Positions 20,747-29,931 of a DNA stretch of 38,879 bases are shown here, piece by piece. Position numbers and translations under genes: made by a program. Position 1 is the stretch's first letter. Each line of letters opens with the position of its first letter. The notes beneath the pieces are model-generated. The model was not told the origin of the DNA, did no database searches, and saw only the letters and a program-made list of their open reading frames with translations. The DNA lies in NCBI GenBank assembly GCA_003427395.1, contig BFEA01000067.1, forward strand, positions 990,504-1,029,382, written 5' to 3'. This stretch comes from Chara braunii. Lineage: Eukaryota > Streptophyta > Charophyceae > Charales > Characeae.

Positions 20747-20970
20747 ACGCTGGACCCGTTTTCCAGTAGGTGATGCTCCCCACCAATAGATGGAGCCTTT
20801 CCCCAGGTGATAGTGATGTCCGCTACAACAGCATCACTAACACTCGAGGGATTGTTTGCCGAAAAAACAAAAAATAATAATAATAATAATAATAAAAATT
20901 GAATGGGACACTGGGCCCGGTTCCCAGCACGTGCTGCTCCCCTGGCCTCCCCATGAATAGATTGGAGCAT
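20747..20970 (+). other. Two LINE 3'-end motifs and A-tail (LINE-D)
   Basis: At 20747: ACGCTGGACCCGTTTTCCAG, then TAGGTGATGCTCCCCACCAA and TAGATGGAGCC. At 20905: GGGACACTGGGCCCGGTTCC, then CAGCACGTGCTGCTCCC and AATAGATTGGAGC, followed by a poly(A). A (TAA)n microsatellite lies between at about 20874-20895. The second copy contains the perfect palindrome CAGCACGTGCTG. Confidence 0.78.
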
Positions 20971-21009
20971 GTTCCCAAAAAAAAAAAAAAAAAAAAAAAA
21001 AGATTATCA

Positions 21010-21039
21010 GCCGAAGTCGGCTAACGACCCCGATATCTA
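21010..21039 (+). repeat. GCCGAAGTCGG tail motif, copy 2
   Basis: This is the second copy of the motif at 18507-18537. It is followed by A-rich sequence and then by copy 2 of the long direct repeat. Confidence 0.65.
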
Positions 21040-21050
21040 AAAAAAAAAGA

Positions 21051-21510
21051 GAACGCTTTAGGATTCTGGGGACTTCTAGCAACTTGCTTTAGGTTGTTTC
21101 GATACTGATACATGCATGGATCTGCGGTTGTTCGATGCCTGAACGACACTGGCCGGTGATGGAGTGTCGCTCTGTAACCTGCTGACTGCAGGAGCGTGAG
21201 GCCTAGTAGAGAGATATGGGGATGTTTTGGGGTGTGCATTCCAAGGGACAACCAAGGGTTACTGTTGGGACGATGCTGGCCGGAGCTGTGGTGAGTTGTG
21301 TTGCTCTGTAACCTAGTCGGGTGGAAGCGTGAGGCCTGGGAGAGCTCGACAGGGAATAAGACAGTGTTGGATAGTTTTAGAGAGTTTTGTTTGGGAGTCT
21401 AGAGGTTTTGAATATTCAAAAAGAGGTCAGTAGTCATTCATAGTTTTTCAACCTCTTTTTAATTCTCTTGAATTTCTTCAATAATTCTCAATAGTTCTCA
21501 TATTGATTTT
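21051..21510 (+). repeat. ~465-bp direct repeat, copy 2
   Basis: This is the partner of 18581-19050, same orientation, about 2.47 kb downstream. It ends next to a third copy of the tail motif (21513-21543) and an A-rich tract, suggesting that the repeat body plus tail motif plus A-run is one retroposed unit. Confidence 0.88.
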
Positions 21511-21512
21511 CA

Positions 21513-21569
21513 GTCGAAGCCGGGTAATGGCCCCGGTATCTCAAAAAAAAAGAAAAAAAAAAAGATTAT
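21513..21569 (+). repeat. Tail motif copy 3 with A-rich tract
   Basis: GTCGAAGCCGGGTAATGGCC followed by CCGGTATCTC runs into an interrupted A-tract to about 21569. CCGGG and CCCGG can pair, so the motif can form a small stem just before the A-tail. Confidence 0.65.
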
Positions 21570-22770
21570 TTTTTTAACCCAACCTTTTCATTGCGCATCC
21601 ATACAATGAAGGACATAGCCCTCTGAATCTTTAATCCAGCTACTACTGAAGAGGGGTTGCTGACACACTTCCTCCCATCTTTTAGGGGCGCTCTGAAGCT
21701 ACTAGATTATCCATGACTACTGAGAACTTCCTAGGGATAGGCCAAAACCTATTTTTCAGCCATGTCATTGGATCAATATTATTTGGAGTTTCAGGGGCTA
21801 GGCGTCTAATTTGCTCTCAGGCTAGTTCATTCCATGGATTCTTGGAATTAAACAGTAGCCTCTTGATCTATTGAACAGAAAGTGACATTCCTTATAATGT
21901 CAGATCTATAATCCCCAGTCCCCCCATGGTCTTGGGATGGATCACTGATTGTCAAGCTACTCTACTAATAACATTCTTACTCTCGTGATTTCCTCTCCAT
22001 AGGAAGGTCACCACTTGCCTCTGGAGTGCTTTGAATGCAACTTTATCCATCGCCCATATGGAGACTAATACCACATTGTTTACGACTAGAGTACGACCTA
22101 GTATTCATAACTCCAATTTGAGTCTGTTGGGAGATCCACTCATTGTTAGTAGATGGTTTCCCTTTGGCGGATAGCGATGCTCCTAGCACCTAAACAAGGA
22201 CATCCAATGGAAGCCAATTCACTTTTGGGCAAGTTTTGACTGCTCTAAGGACGAACCCTTTGATGATGAATCCACCACCCAGAGTCTTGCTACCCCAATT
22301 AACCCTCATGTCAGATAGTCAATGGAATTGATCAATCATTCTTTGCACTGCTTCTAAATTATCATGTAAGGTCTCGACCATGGGTGATAGGTCATCTGCA
22401 AAGAGTGAGAAAACTGAGATTGCATCCTCTGGAATGAAGGTGACCTGTATTCGCTTGATATCTTTATATTGTATGAGATTGATTGTTCATGCCTCCATAA
22501 TAATAACAGAAAGGTAAGGTGCAATTGGGTTTTCTTGTTTCACTGATCTTTGTAGTGAAATTGGTGGAGCAACATTACCATTTACCATTACCCTGGTTGT
22601 GGCATTCTGATGTAGGATATTGATCCACCTTCTAAAAAGACTAAAATTATATCCGAAATTGAGTTTTTTCCATACAAATTGAGTTTTTCCATACATTTAT
22701 CAAGAAAAAACAATCAACATGATCATATGCTTTCTCAAAGTCAATAAAGATAATAGTTGGTATTAGTTGC
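21570..22770 (-). mobile_element. LINE-E, minus-strand RT fragment of the LINE-B family
   Basis: Minus-strand translation begins in RT motif A (IIFIDFEKAYDHVD, about 22707-22750). It passes RRWINILHQNATTRVMVNG and SLQRSVKQENPIAPYLSVII (motif B), then LFADDLSPMVETL (motif C, about 22390-22410), NWGSKTLGGGF and LGASLSAKGKPSTNN, and degrades toward 21600. No zf-RVT or 3' UTR is present, so both ends are missing. Its 5' side abuts the hairpin at 22779-22868. Confidence 0.82.
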
Positions 22771-22778
22771 ATCATGCT

Positions 22779-22868
22779 TAGACCTCACTTGCCGGGAGAA
22801 TGATGGTCCATACTATATCAGGACGTAGATATACCTTGGACCATTGTCTTCCCGGCAAGTGGGGTCTA
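22779..22868. repeat. 90-bp near-perfect hairpin (foldback/MITE-like or miRNA-like)
   Basis: The left arm 22779-22810 (TAGACCTCACTTGCCGGGAG onward) and the right arm 22837-22868 (ending CCCGGCAAGTGGGGTCTA) are inverted copies matching at 27 of 32 positions. The 26-base centre also contains TATATC/GATATA. The arms begin and end in TA. The whole could fold into one long imperfect stem. It separates LINE-E from the next repeat. Confidence 0.85.
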
Positions 22869-22898
22869 TAGGATTGTAGGGATGCGTGGTGTGTGTGT

Positions 22899-22998
22899 AT
22901 CGATTTCACTTTGTACACCGTCATGGAAATTGGTCAGCACTCTATCGGGATAAACCAGTCTCATTATCATAGTTATAGAATTATATGTCGTGATTATA
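22899..22998 (-). repeat. ~100-bp dispersed repeat, copy 2
   Basis: This is the inverted partner of 13842-13944. The two copies lie beside unrelated sequences, so this looks like an element or element end rather than a local duplication. Confidence 0.8.
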
Positions 22999-23199
22999 AG
23001 GCAAAACTTGGTCCCTTCTCTGCACCACCCATTTGACCCACAACAGAATGATGCCACCAACCCTTATGGGATAGTGGACTACGCCACGCAGTACTATCAA
23101 AACCTTTTCACCTCAGAAAATGACTAATGGGGAGAAGAGGTACATCAAGCAAGAACCACAATGATGCAAAATCTTTCAGCATTATTTTCCCAACAACAA

Positions 23200-23580
23200 A
23201 GGGAGAAATGAAAAACTCCCGTCACATAACAGGAAATCTTCAAGGCTCTTAAATAAATGGACGATGGGAAGACTCCGAGCCTGGATGGTTTCCCCACGGA
23301 ATTTTGGTTACATTTTTTAGAGATCCTTAACCAAGACCTTATAACCTATATCCAAGCCGTCCAAAAAGAAGGTAAGTTTGAGGACCTGATGGGCCAAGGA
23401 GTCACCACATCACTATACAAGAAAGGGGACAGAGCAGAAATCAGGAACTATTGTTCGATCACTCTACTGTCCCTCCCCTACAAGATGGTGGCAAAGGCGC
23501 TGGGTAAGGGACTCCTTCCAAACACATGGACCAGGCGGGCTTCATGTCCAAAAGAAACATCCAAGACAACATACTATTAG
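23200..23580 (+). pseudogene. LINE-F ORF2 RT N-terminal fragment
   Basis: DGKTPSLDGFPTEFW, GQGVTTSLYKKGDRAEIRNY, SITLLSLPYKMVAKALG match the LINE-B fingers region. The QxGF element falls after a frameshift near 23520, seen in another frame as QAGFMSKRNIQDNILL. A diverged motif A (IGFEKAYSHVDW) follows at about 23635-23675, with its catalytic Asp changed to Gly. Confidence 0.8.
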
Positions 23581-23918
23581 TGAATGAAACCATGAAATAT
23601 GCAAGACAAAGAAGATTAGACGTAGTGATCTAGTTCATTGGTTTTGAAAAAGCATACAGCCATGTGGATTGGGTATTTCTATACCAATGTATGACAAAGA
23701 TGAACTTTGGGCCATGCTTTAGACATTAGATCAATACCCTGCACCACTTAGCCTCAACGAATATTATGCTTAATGGTCACCTCTCACCTCTGTTTCAACT
23801 GCAAATGTCAGTAAGGCAGGAAGATTCAATAGCTCCTCTACTCTTTGTCATTGTTATGGAAGCTCAAGCCTCGCGGATTAGAGTAAATCCAACAGTAGAT
23901 AGAATATAAATTCTTGAG

Positions 23919-24552
23919 TTGCCACCCCATATGATCCCGACCACTTCGCTGCTCGCAGATGATTGGACACTCCTGATTAAGGCCTCAACCACCAGCATGA
24001 TAGCACTAACAGACCCAATTTATCTCTTCTCGATCGCAGTGGACATGAAAGTTAATTGGGGAGCAAAAATGGAAGGGTGGTGGCTCCACATAGCAGGCGA
24101 CTTCCAGCCATAAGACCCACCAGTTAACCGGAGACCCAAGAGGAGGCCATACGGGTCCTAGAGGTGAGGCTCACGGCTCTGGCCCACCCAAAGACCATGG
24201 GGACTGCCTAGTACAAACAGCAGTCCAAGCAATGGTCAAATGGAAAGGGCTACATACCTCGCTGGTGGGAAGGGCATCGACAATTAACAACGGCATCCTC
24301 TCCACCATCTGGTACAAGATGGTGTGCCGGTCCCTACCTCCAAAGCAATTGAAGATACTAAAGGAAGCAATAGAAGCCTATTTATGGAGGAACAACCATG
24401 AACTCAAAACATGCATAAAGCGTGTGGCATGGGCTCAGCTGGCCCAACCAAGAGCTAACGGTGGCCTAGCAATCATAGACCCCGAGGAGGAAACAAATAA
24501 ACTCTTCTTCAGGGTCATAGTCAGACCGTTGATGACAAACGACGTCCCATAG
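23919..24552 (+). pseudogene. LINE-F ORF2 RT motif C and thumb
   Basis: LLADDWTLLIKAS is the motif C ADD (about 23950-23990). It is followed by DMKVNWGAKMEGWW, then GRASTINNGILSTIWYK and QLAQPRANGGLAIIDPE, the PK..GGLGIIDP-like thumb element. Stops near 24110 and 24550 and shifts between segments make it non-functional. Confidence 0.8.
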
Positions 24553-25162
24553 GCCCGATTAGAGTGCATCTAACTAGTTGACCTGGCTCCTCCCAGGCTC
24601 CCACCCCACATGAGAGGCCGATACATCCACGGATATGGCCCACAAATCCTGCATGGCTTATCCCCACACCACGAGGAGCCCAAACTGATCCATGCTAGCA
24701 ACAATAAAAGCTGACCTGGCAAACGACCCCCTGTGGACTACCATCCTGGCTTTATGGAGGGACATAGGAGCAGACAAATAGACCCCCCTACAAGATGGCA
24801 TGATATCTGGAGGTAGTCGTGCTTCGGGAACCCACATGTACTCAACCTACAAGGTCAACCCTTCCCCATCAAACAAGATTTTCATTGGCAGACGTGGGTC
24901 AAGGAATGGGTATTCACAATTGGAGACATGTGGCCCTCTGTGGGACATTCGGACATGAAGATGGAAAACGACCACACAAATGAAACTCATACTCAAGAAC
25001 GTCTGAAACCTTGAGGAGAAACTACAAGAGTTCCAAGAGGCTGTTCCCATCGCCTGGGTCAAAGCATTAAAAAAGGGCCCAAGCATAGAGGTGGGCGATT
25101 GGGTCAACGGTGCATGCTCGCTCCCACTCCCAATGGTGATCTATCGAGTGAGAAAATGGTCT

Positions 25163-25255
25163 GGCTGCCAAGTGCACCTAGAAGCCTATGAACCAGAGAG
25201 AGAGAGATGAATACTCAAAAAAGAATGGCTGCCAAGTGCACCTAGAAGCCTATGA

Positions 25256-25292
<37 letters not shown>

Positions 25293-25385
25293 ATACTCAA
25301 AAAACAATGTAGTCGAGGCTTTAATCTCACGGAGTAAAAGAAACACTGTAGTCGAGGCTTTAATCTCACAGAGTAACCAGCACTG
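25163..25385. repeat. Nested tandem duplications with a (GA)n microsatellite in LINE-F
   Basis: A 64-bp unit beginning GGCTGCCAAGTGCACCTAGA is repeated at 25163 and 25227. Its GA-run expands to about 30 bases in the second copy (25259-25288). Directly after, a 39-bp unit beginning TGTAGTCGAGGCTTTAATCT is repeated at 25308 and 25347. Replication slippage within a dead LINE is the simplest reading. Confidence 0.88.
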
Positions 25386-25505
25386 CCCAGGGCCAGAAGT
25401 TCCAAATTAACGAGGAAAGAAGACCTGGACAACCAACATTCTTGGTCCAGCCTTATCCGACTCAGAACTGTAAGGGATGAAAAAGAAGGTCGGTGGACAT
25501 ATGAA

Positions 25506-26308
25506 ATGTCTACCCCCATCTGCTCACTCCCTTTTGATCCGGGTGAGTGGCAATGGGGTGGGGCCAAGCCTCTTCCAATTTGGAGTTCCACAGTCAAGGA
25601 CTACTACAGAAAACTCACAAGACAACCAACACGACTGACATCATCAAACAAAGATGGAAGCAGGATTCCGACTTACAGGACCACAACATGCAATACTTCA
25701 ATTGGGCACACTTCGCCCATCTAATGCCTACATCTCAGTGTGTACTTCAATGGTATCATCTATCGCTGCTTACCAACACCAGACTGGTTGCTCTCTAGAT
25801 CCCAGCTAGAACAGAGAGGCATCCTATCTCCGATCTGTTCATTCTGCGGCTTGTCAACTCAAAAGCAAATAGCGGACCTTGAGCACTGCCTTTTGAACTG
25901 ACCCTTGGCAGACAAATCTGGCAATGGTGGGATGTAGCATGGAGACACCTAACAGGTTCTGACGTGCCTTGGGACCCAGCCGTACTATTACAGGGACAAA
26001 TGACGGGACTAACAGCCTCCTGGTCCGCCTTCCAACTCAACCCTTTCCACTATACCAGGCTGGAAGTGGTTATGACAGCCTGGTGGGCACGATGTTCCCA
26101 CGAAAGGAAAGAACACACTTTCGGATTCCCCCAGGCTAGACAACAACTCATAGAAACTATCAGAATGAGTGTCCAAAAGGCAGGAAAACAACTTAAGGAA
26201 TCACTTGAAACCATCAAGGACCGGACCGGGAAAGACAACCGTATATCTACCTTTGTGGACACCTGGTTGGACCCAACACAAAAGATCGGCTCACTGAACG
26301 GACGCTGA
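25506..26308 (+). pseudogene. LINE-F ORF2 C-terminal fragment
   Basis: PFDPGEWQWGG, HLSLLTNTRLVAL and, after shifts, ICSFCGL with LEHCLLN (about 25835-25895) are the degraded zf-RVT knuckle. The downstream segment 25964-26308 (EVVMTAWWARCSHERKEH) corresponds to the WLRRCTYEMEG block of LINE-B. The frame ends close to the 3'-end motif at 26299. Confidence 0.72.
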
Positions 26309-26342
26309 GCCCGGTTCTCAGCATGTAAAAAAAAAAAAAAAA
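26299..26342 (+). other. LINE 3'-end motif and A-tail (LINE-F)
   Basis: ACGCTGAGCCCGGTTCTCAG forms a CTGAG/CTCAG stem, a compensated variant of the usual CTGG/CCAG stem. It is followed by CATGT and an A-run (26326-26342). The second stem is absent here. Confidence 0.72.
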
Positions 26343-27233
26343 GAACACAACTTGCTCTGGAAACCGTGGTGGAAGGACGAACAAAGCTGTACAAGGAGGA
26401 CATTACCAACCACCCACAGGCCTGGGCCAGGAGGGTCTATGGCGGTGTCCCCTGCACAACCAACACTCTGCACCACCGGTGCCTAGCAGGGATCCAAACA
26501 ACAATATTGAAAGACCCAAAACTACACAAACAGCAGAGAGCGAAGCAACACTGATTATCCAAGATGACCCTCCCTCATCAACCCCCCCTCTACCGACCTC
26601 CACACCTCCACATACGCCCCCACCTCCGACTAATGGCCCCCGATTACCTCTCCGGTGTCAGACCCGCCCTAATGGCACCTTATTCCGGAAGAAACACCTC
26701 CTCCAAGTCCCAACCCTCAGCCACCAATGGCACAGATGACCCAAGCAGAAACAACCCCCATACACCCCTCCACCCCCCATCGACCTACCCCCCCCAGACA
26801 TCTTCCCGATGCAAAAACCACCTCCCCCACTCCCGCCCATACCCCCAGTAATGACCCCGCCTCCACCTCCTGACTCGCCCAGGCACACCGCCTTTCCCAA
26901 GCTGCCATCTCTCCCACCACATCTCTGCTGAAACACACCATTCTCAACCACAAGCACCCAAACGCCAGGCCAGGCGGAAAATAGTCCACGGTGTCACAAC
27001 TTACAGGAAAGCCAAGATCAACAGTCGGATGCAGGGTTGCAAAACTTCAAGTGGGTGACAGAAGCTCAGCATACAACTCCGACAGCCTGCTGATATATTG
27101 TCAAAGACGGGAACTTCAATGGAGGTTACAAAAACAGTAACAGCAAGGCTCAAGGCAGAGCGAGGGCAGAGCGAGGATGGTTCTAAGAGGGATGCACATA
27201 ATGGGTACAAGACCCAACAGACGAAGACAGGGG
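26343..27233 (+). pseudogene. Proline-rich ORF fragment, possibly LINE ORF1
   Basis: Plus-strand frames read VVEGRTKLYKEDITNHPQAW, then a Thr/Pro-rich stretch (STPPLPTSTPPHTPPPPT), then further proline runs, with shifts between frames. Proline-rich linkers occur in plant LINE ORF1 proteins, but I recognise no domain. The sequence is cut at 27234, where the LTR of the gypsy element begins, so this may be the insertion target. Confidence 0.4.
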
Positions 27234-28041
27234 TGTGACGCCCAACCTCACGCCCAGCGTGACTTCCTGATCGGAGTGGGGTGTGGGCCTGGAAGTGCGA
27301 GAAGGGGTGTGCCAAGGATTTTTGGGGAAAGTGAGGGAGTCTTGGGGGTATGAATGCAATTAGGCAAACAAGGGGCTCGTGCGCAAGGGACTCAAGGCCC
27401 GATGGGGCCTGGGTACTGTGGGCGACAGTTTACGGGGAAGTTCCTCCGCGGAGGAGGCAGTCCCGAAAAGTTGGGCCGTCGGGGGCCGCCACGTGGCGCA
27501 GGCCGCTGCGTGTTTGGGTTGGGCCTTTGGAATTCCGGGGTTCTCCGTTCGCCGCTACGTCGGCAGTTTCCGCAGGGCGTGCTGGGCCAATAGGCGGCTA
27601 TGGCCGGCCATGGAACAACGCTGAGTTGATGATACGGGAGAAGAAGGCGAAAAGGAGGGAAACTGGTGGTGATGACGACGAATCCCGGGTGGATGAAGTT
27701 GTAGGTATGGTCGGGGGAAGGGAAATCAGAGCACCGGGGATCGCTAGAGGTGGCGCAGTGGAATTCCCGAGGACATAGTCGATTCTCCGTGTGACAGGGA
27801 TATCGCTGCTGTAAGAGTTCGTTTATCCAAGGGGTGAAATAATCCAGGTCGTAGGATGAGTCTGAGCTCCAAGATCGCGTCATGGTGTCATCGTGTATGG
27901 GATAACTCGGGTCGGGTTATCGTCACCGCGTGCGAACACATGCAGGACAGGCGGACTTAGTTGAGCCTCAGCGTGCTCGTACGGGGTGACGGTTCCGCCG
28001 CGAATCTTTTCTGGGTGGGCGAATCAGCGCACGGGGATGCG

Positions 28042-28071
28042 TGTAAACGCGCGATTCAGATCGCATTTACA
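28042..28071. repeat. 30-nt palindrome in the LTR, copy 1
   Basis: This is TGTAAACGCGCGATT, a short centre, and ATCGCATTTACA, an imperfect hairpin. Its first 15 bases are the exact reverse complement of 29656-29670. Confidence 0.7.
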
Positions 28072-28813
28072 CATGTCCTCACGCGGCGTTCGCGGGGCCC
28101 GACGTCGGATCGTCTAATTGCTCCGTAAGTTTGGTTATGCAAGATGCAATCACACCACATCCCATTTGTGAGACAAGCAAAAACCAGAGCAAAATCGCTA
28201 TCGGGGCCAAATTCTTATCCCCTTTTACAACTGCATCAGGTGCAGGCAAAGATTCGACACAAGCAAAAGCAAAGACAAGGATTCTCAGTAAGAAGATAGA
28301 CAAGCAAGCATAGCATCCATACATCCATACATTCAGCAATCATACACATAATGCAATCGAGACGGTCATCGCAAGGACAAGTGTGAGCAAAAACCCGAGT
28401 CCAGATTCCAGAAAGCCGAAATGGAAACAAGAACGGGCAAACCGTCCGGAGCCGCAATCAAAATGTATGTACACAGATGAAGAGGGGGAAGAGACAAAGA
28501 AACAGCAAATCCGCGTCCATCGACCTCAACTCTCTCCTCCTCTCTTTCTCTCTTCTCCGATGCGGACAGTCCGTCGTCACACACCAACTCCCGAAGTCCT
28601 CACCCCGCTTAGTCCTCCCGCACCCGTCAGATTCGCTCGTGCCCACAGTCCGTCGTGGCCCACGTCAATCCCGCGCGTTCAGCACCAGCCCGTCGGGTCG
28701 CCCAACTCCTACTCTACTCACCTCTTACTTCGCTTGTGTGTCAACCCTTCCTGATTGCGCAACCCCGAGTTTCCAACAATGGGTTAAGAGAGCTGACTAA
28801 TCGCGCAACCGAA

Positions 28814-28821
28814 ATTTATAG
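28814..28821 (-). promoter_or_regulatory. Candidate LTR TATA box
   Basis: The minus strand reads CTATAAAT in a GC-rich setting, about 870 bp inside the proposed U3 start. Transcription would start about 30 bp further left, near 28785, and run toward the LTR end. For the 5' copy this would drive gag-pol. The matching stretch of the 5' LTR is outside the window. Confidence 0.5.
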
Positions 28822-29172
28822 CGTGCATGCATGCGCGAAGAACACGGAATTACCAGGACTTAGAGCGGGGATTAGAGAGGGAGCACCTGCGTTCTGCATG
28901 ATTGGGCCGCGGCGCGGGGGACGTAGCCCTTCTCCACGCATCGATCCGAGCATGCAAACCGCGGCTTACGAAAATCACAGCAAGAGAAAGAGAGGGAGGG
29001 CGGGAAAGACGAAGTGCAAGAAGAAAGCTACAGTTGCAATGGCGCCCGCTCAAAATTACAGTTACGCACACGATTAAGGGCGCCCACTAATCAGAGTACC
29101 GTTGCAGCCGCATGAAGAGGCACGTAGACAAAAGGCGCTGCGCGGTAAGAATAATCCTAATTACTGAATTCC

Positions 29173-29363
29173 TAAATTCCTACCTAATGCGAAGAAGCAA
29201 AAAGCACGAACTTCAGGGAAGAAGTCTGAAATTCCGAGAGCCATCGGAACTCGACAAAATTCGAAAANTAAATTCCTACCTAATGCGAAGAAGCAAAAAG
29301 CACGAACTTCAGGGAAGAAGTCTGAAATTCCGAGAGCCATCGGAACTCGACAAAATTCGAAAA
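29173..29363. repeat. 95-bp exact duplication around a single N (probable gap-closure artefact)
   Basis: 29173-29267 and 29269-29363 appear identical and are separated only by an N at 29268. Identical flanks around a one-base gap usually mean that a scaffolder failed to merge overlapping contig ends. True length is probably 96 bp shorter. Confidence 0.9.
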
Positions 29364-29640
29364 AGACTCAAAAGGAAATTCAAAAAGAACGAAACAAATT
29401 CCCGCGCGATGTTCGCGCCCAAAAGATCGAAACCGAAACGAAGGAAACGACGTCAACATTTATTAATCGTGCGGGTGGGAGCGCGCCATCAACCGGCCAT
29501 CCCAGGACACACCCAGCTCCGAACCCAGTCATTCGAAAAGAAGCGACGAAAAAGACGAAAAAGCAAGGACAGTGATGCAATTTTCCACCGATCCCGATCT
29601 CCCGTAATTGGCCCAACCTTCCCAGCTTAGGACCCCTCGT

Positions 29641-29670
29641 TGCAAACGCGCAGAAAATCGCGCGTTTACA
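29641..29670. repeat. 30-nt palindrome in the LTR, copy 2
   Basis: TGCAAACGCGC, a short centre, and GCGCGTTTACA form an imperfect hairpin. It shares a 15-nt arm in inverted orientation with 28042-28071. It lies just inside the proposed U3 end. Confidence 0.7.
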
Positions 29671-29931
29671 AAAAGTGGTTCGTCACATATGTGACGCCCA
29701 GGGGGTTCCAATATTAGCAAGCTCCTGCTTGCTTGTTGACACATGTCGATTTCTCTAATCGATCGACACGCGGAGCACTTCTCTCTCTGCCACTTACCGT
29801 TTAATTGCGTGTGGACGTCGTCCAACGTGGCAATACTGCTCTTCTACTAATTCCTTAGACTGGGCTGTCGACGATCCAAGGATGGGATCTTTCTCGTGCC
29901 GTCGCCGCGACACGCGTCCATTACCGCTGCA

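Larger units (their letters stand above)
19165..20970 (+). mobile_element. LINE-D, 5'-truncated plus-strand LINE
   Basis: The element begins within the RT thumb (SLFGRALVINNVVL) and continues through zf-RVT to a 3' UTR with two stem-loop motifs (20747 and 20905) and an A-run ending near 21000. Gene order and motifs match LINE-B, although the coding part is GC-richer. This suggests another lineage of the family or less deamination. Confidence 0.85.
23003..26342 (+). mobile_element. LINE-F, 5'-truncated plus-strand LINE with A-tail
   Basis: Starting near the end of the endonuclease-RT linker (DYATQYYQNLFTSEND), the plus strand carries RT, thumb and C-terminal blocks in LINE-B order. It ends with ACGCTGAGCCCGGTTCTCAG and an A-run at 26326-26342. 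It is GC-richer than LINE-B. Internal tandem duplications at 25163-25385 and many stops show a dead copy. Confidence 0.85.
27234..29687 (-). repeat. 3' LTR of the gypsy element (inner boundary tentative)
   Basis: The outer end is TGTGACG at 27234-27240. The proposed inner end CGTCACA (29681-29687) is its exact inverted complement, giving a 7-bp terminal inverted repeat of TG...CA type. A TATA box at 28814-28821 would then lie about 870 bp into the LTR, as expected for U3. An alternative inner end is near 29779, where the minus strand reads GGCAGAGAGAGAAG followed by TG, a good polypurine tract. The LTR contains a 95-bp duplication around an N. A minus-strand ORF (27883-27392) overlaps the LTR repeat but resembles no known protein. 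Confidence 0.65.

Noticed and set aside
26658-26989. Glycine-rich minus-strand ORFs
   Set aside because: These are the complement of plus-strand CCC/CCT proline codons. The low-complexity composition explains them.
27350-27778. Plus-strand ORF of 142 codons in the LTR
   Set aside because: It lies in the LTR in antisense to the element, partly inside the repeated 281 bp, with high-GC composition and no recognisable motif.
27392-27883. Minus-strand 163-codon ORF in the LTR
   Set aside because: Its composition is somewhat protein-like, but it overlaps the LTR repeat and has no domain. LTR leader sequence often contains chance frames. Noted under the LTR rather than called as a gene.
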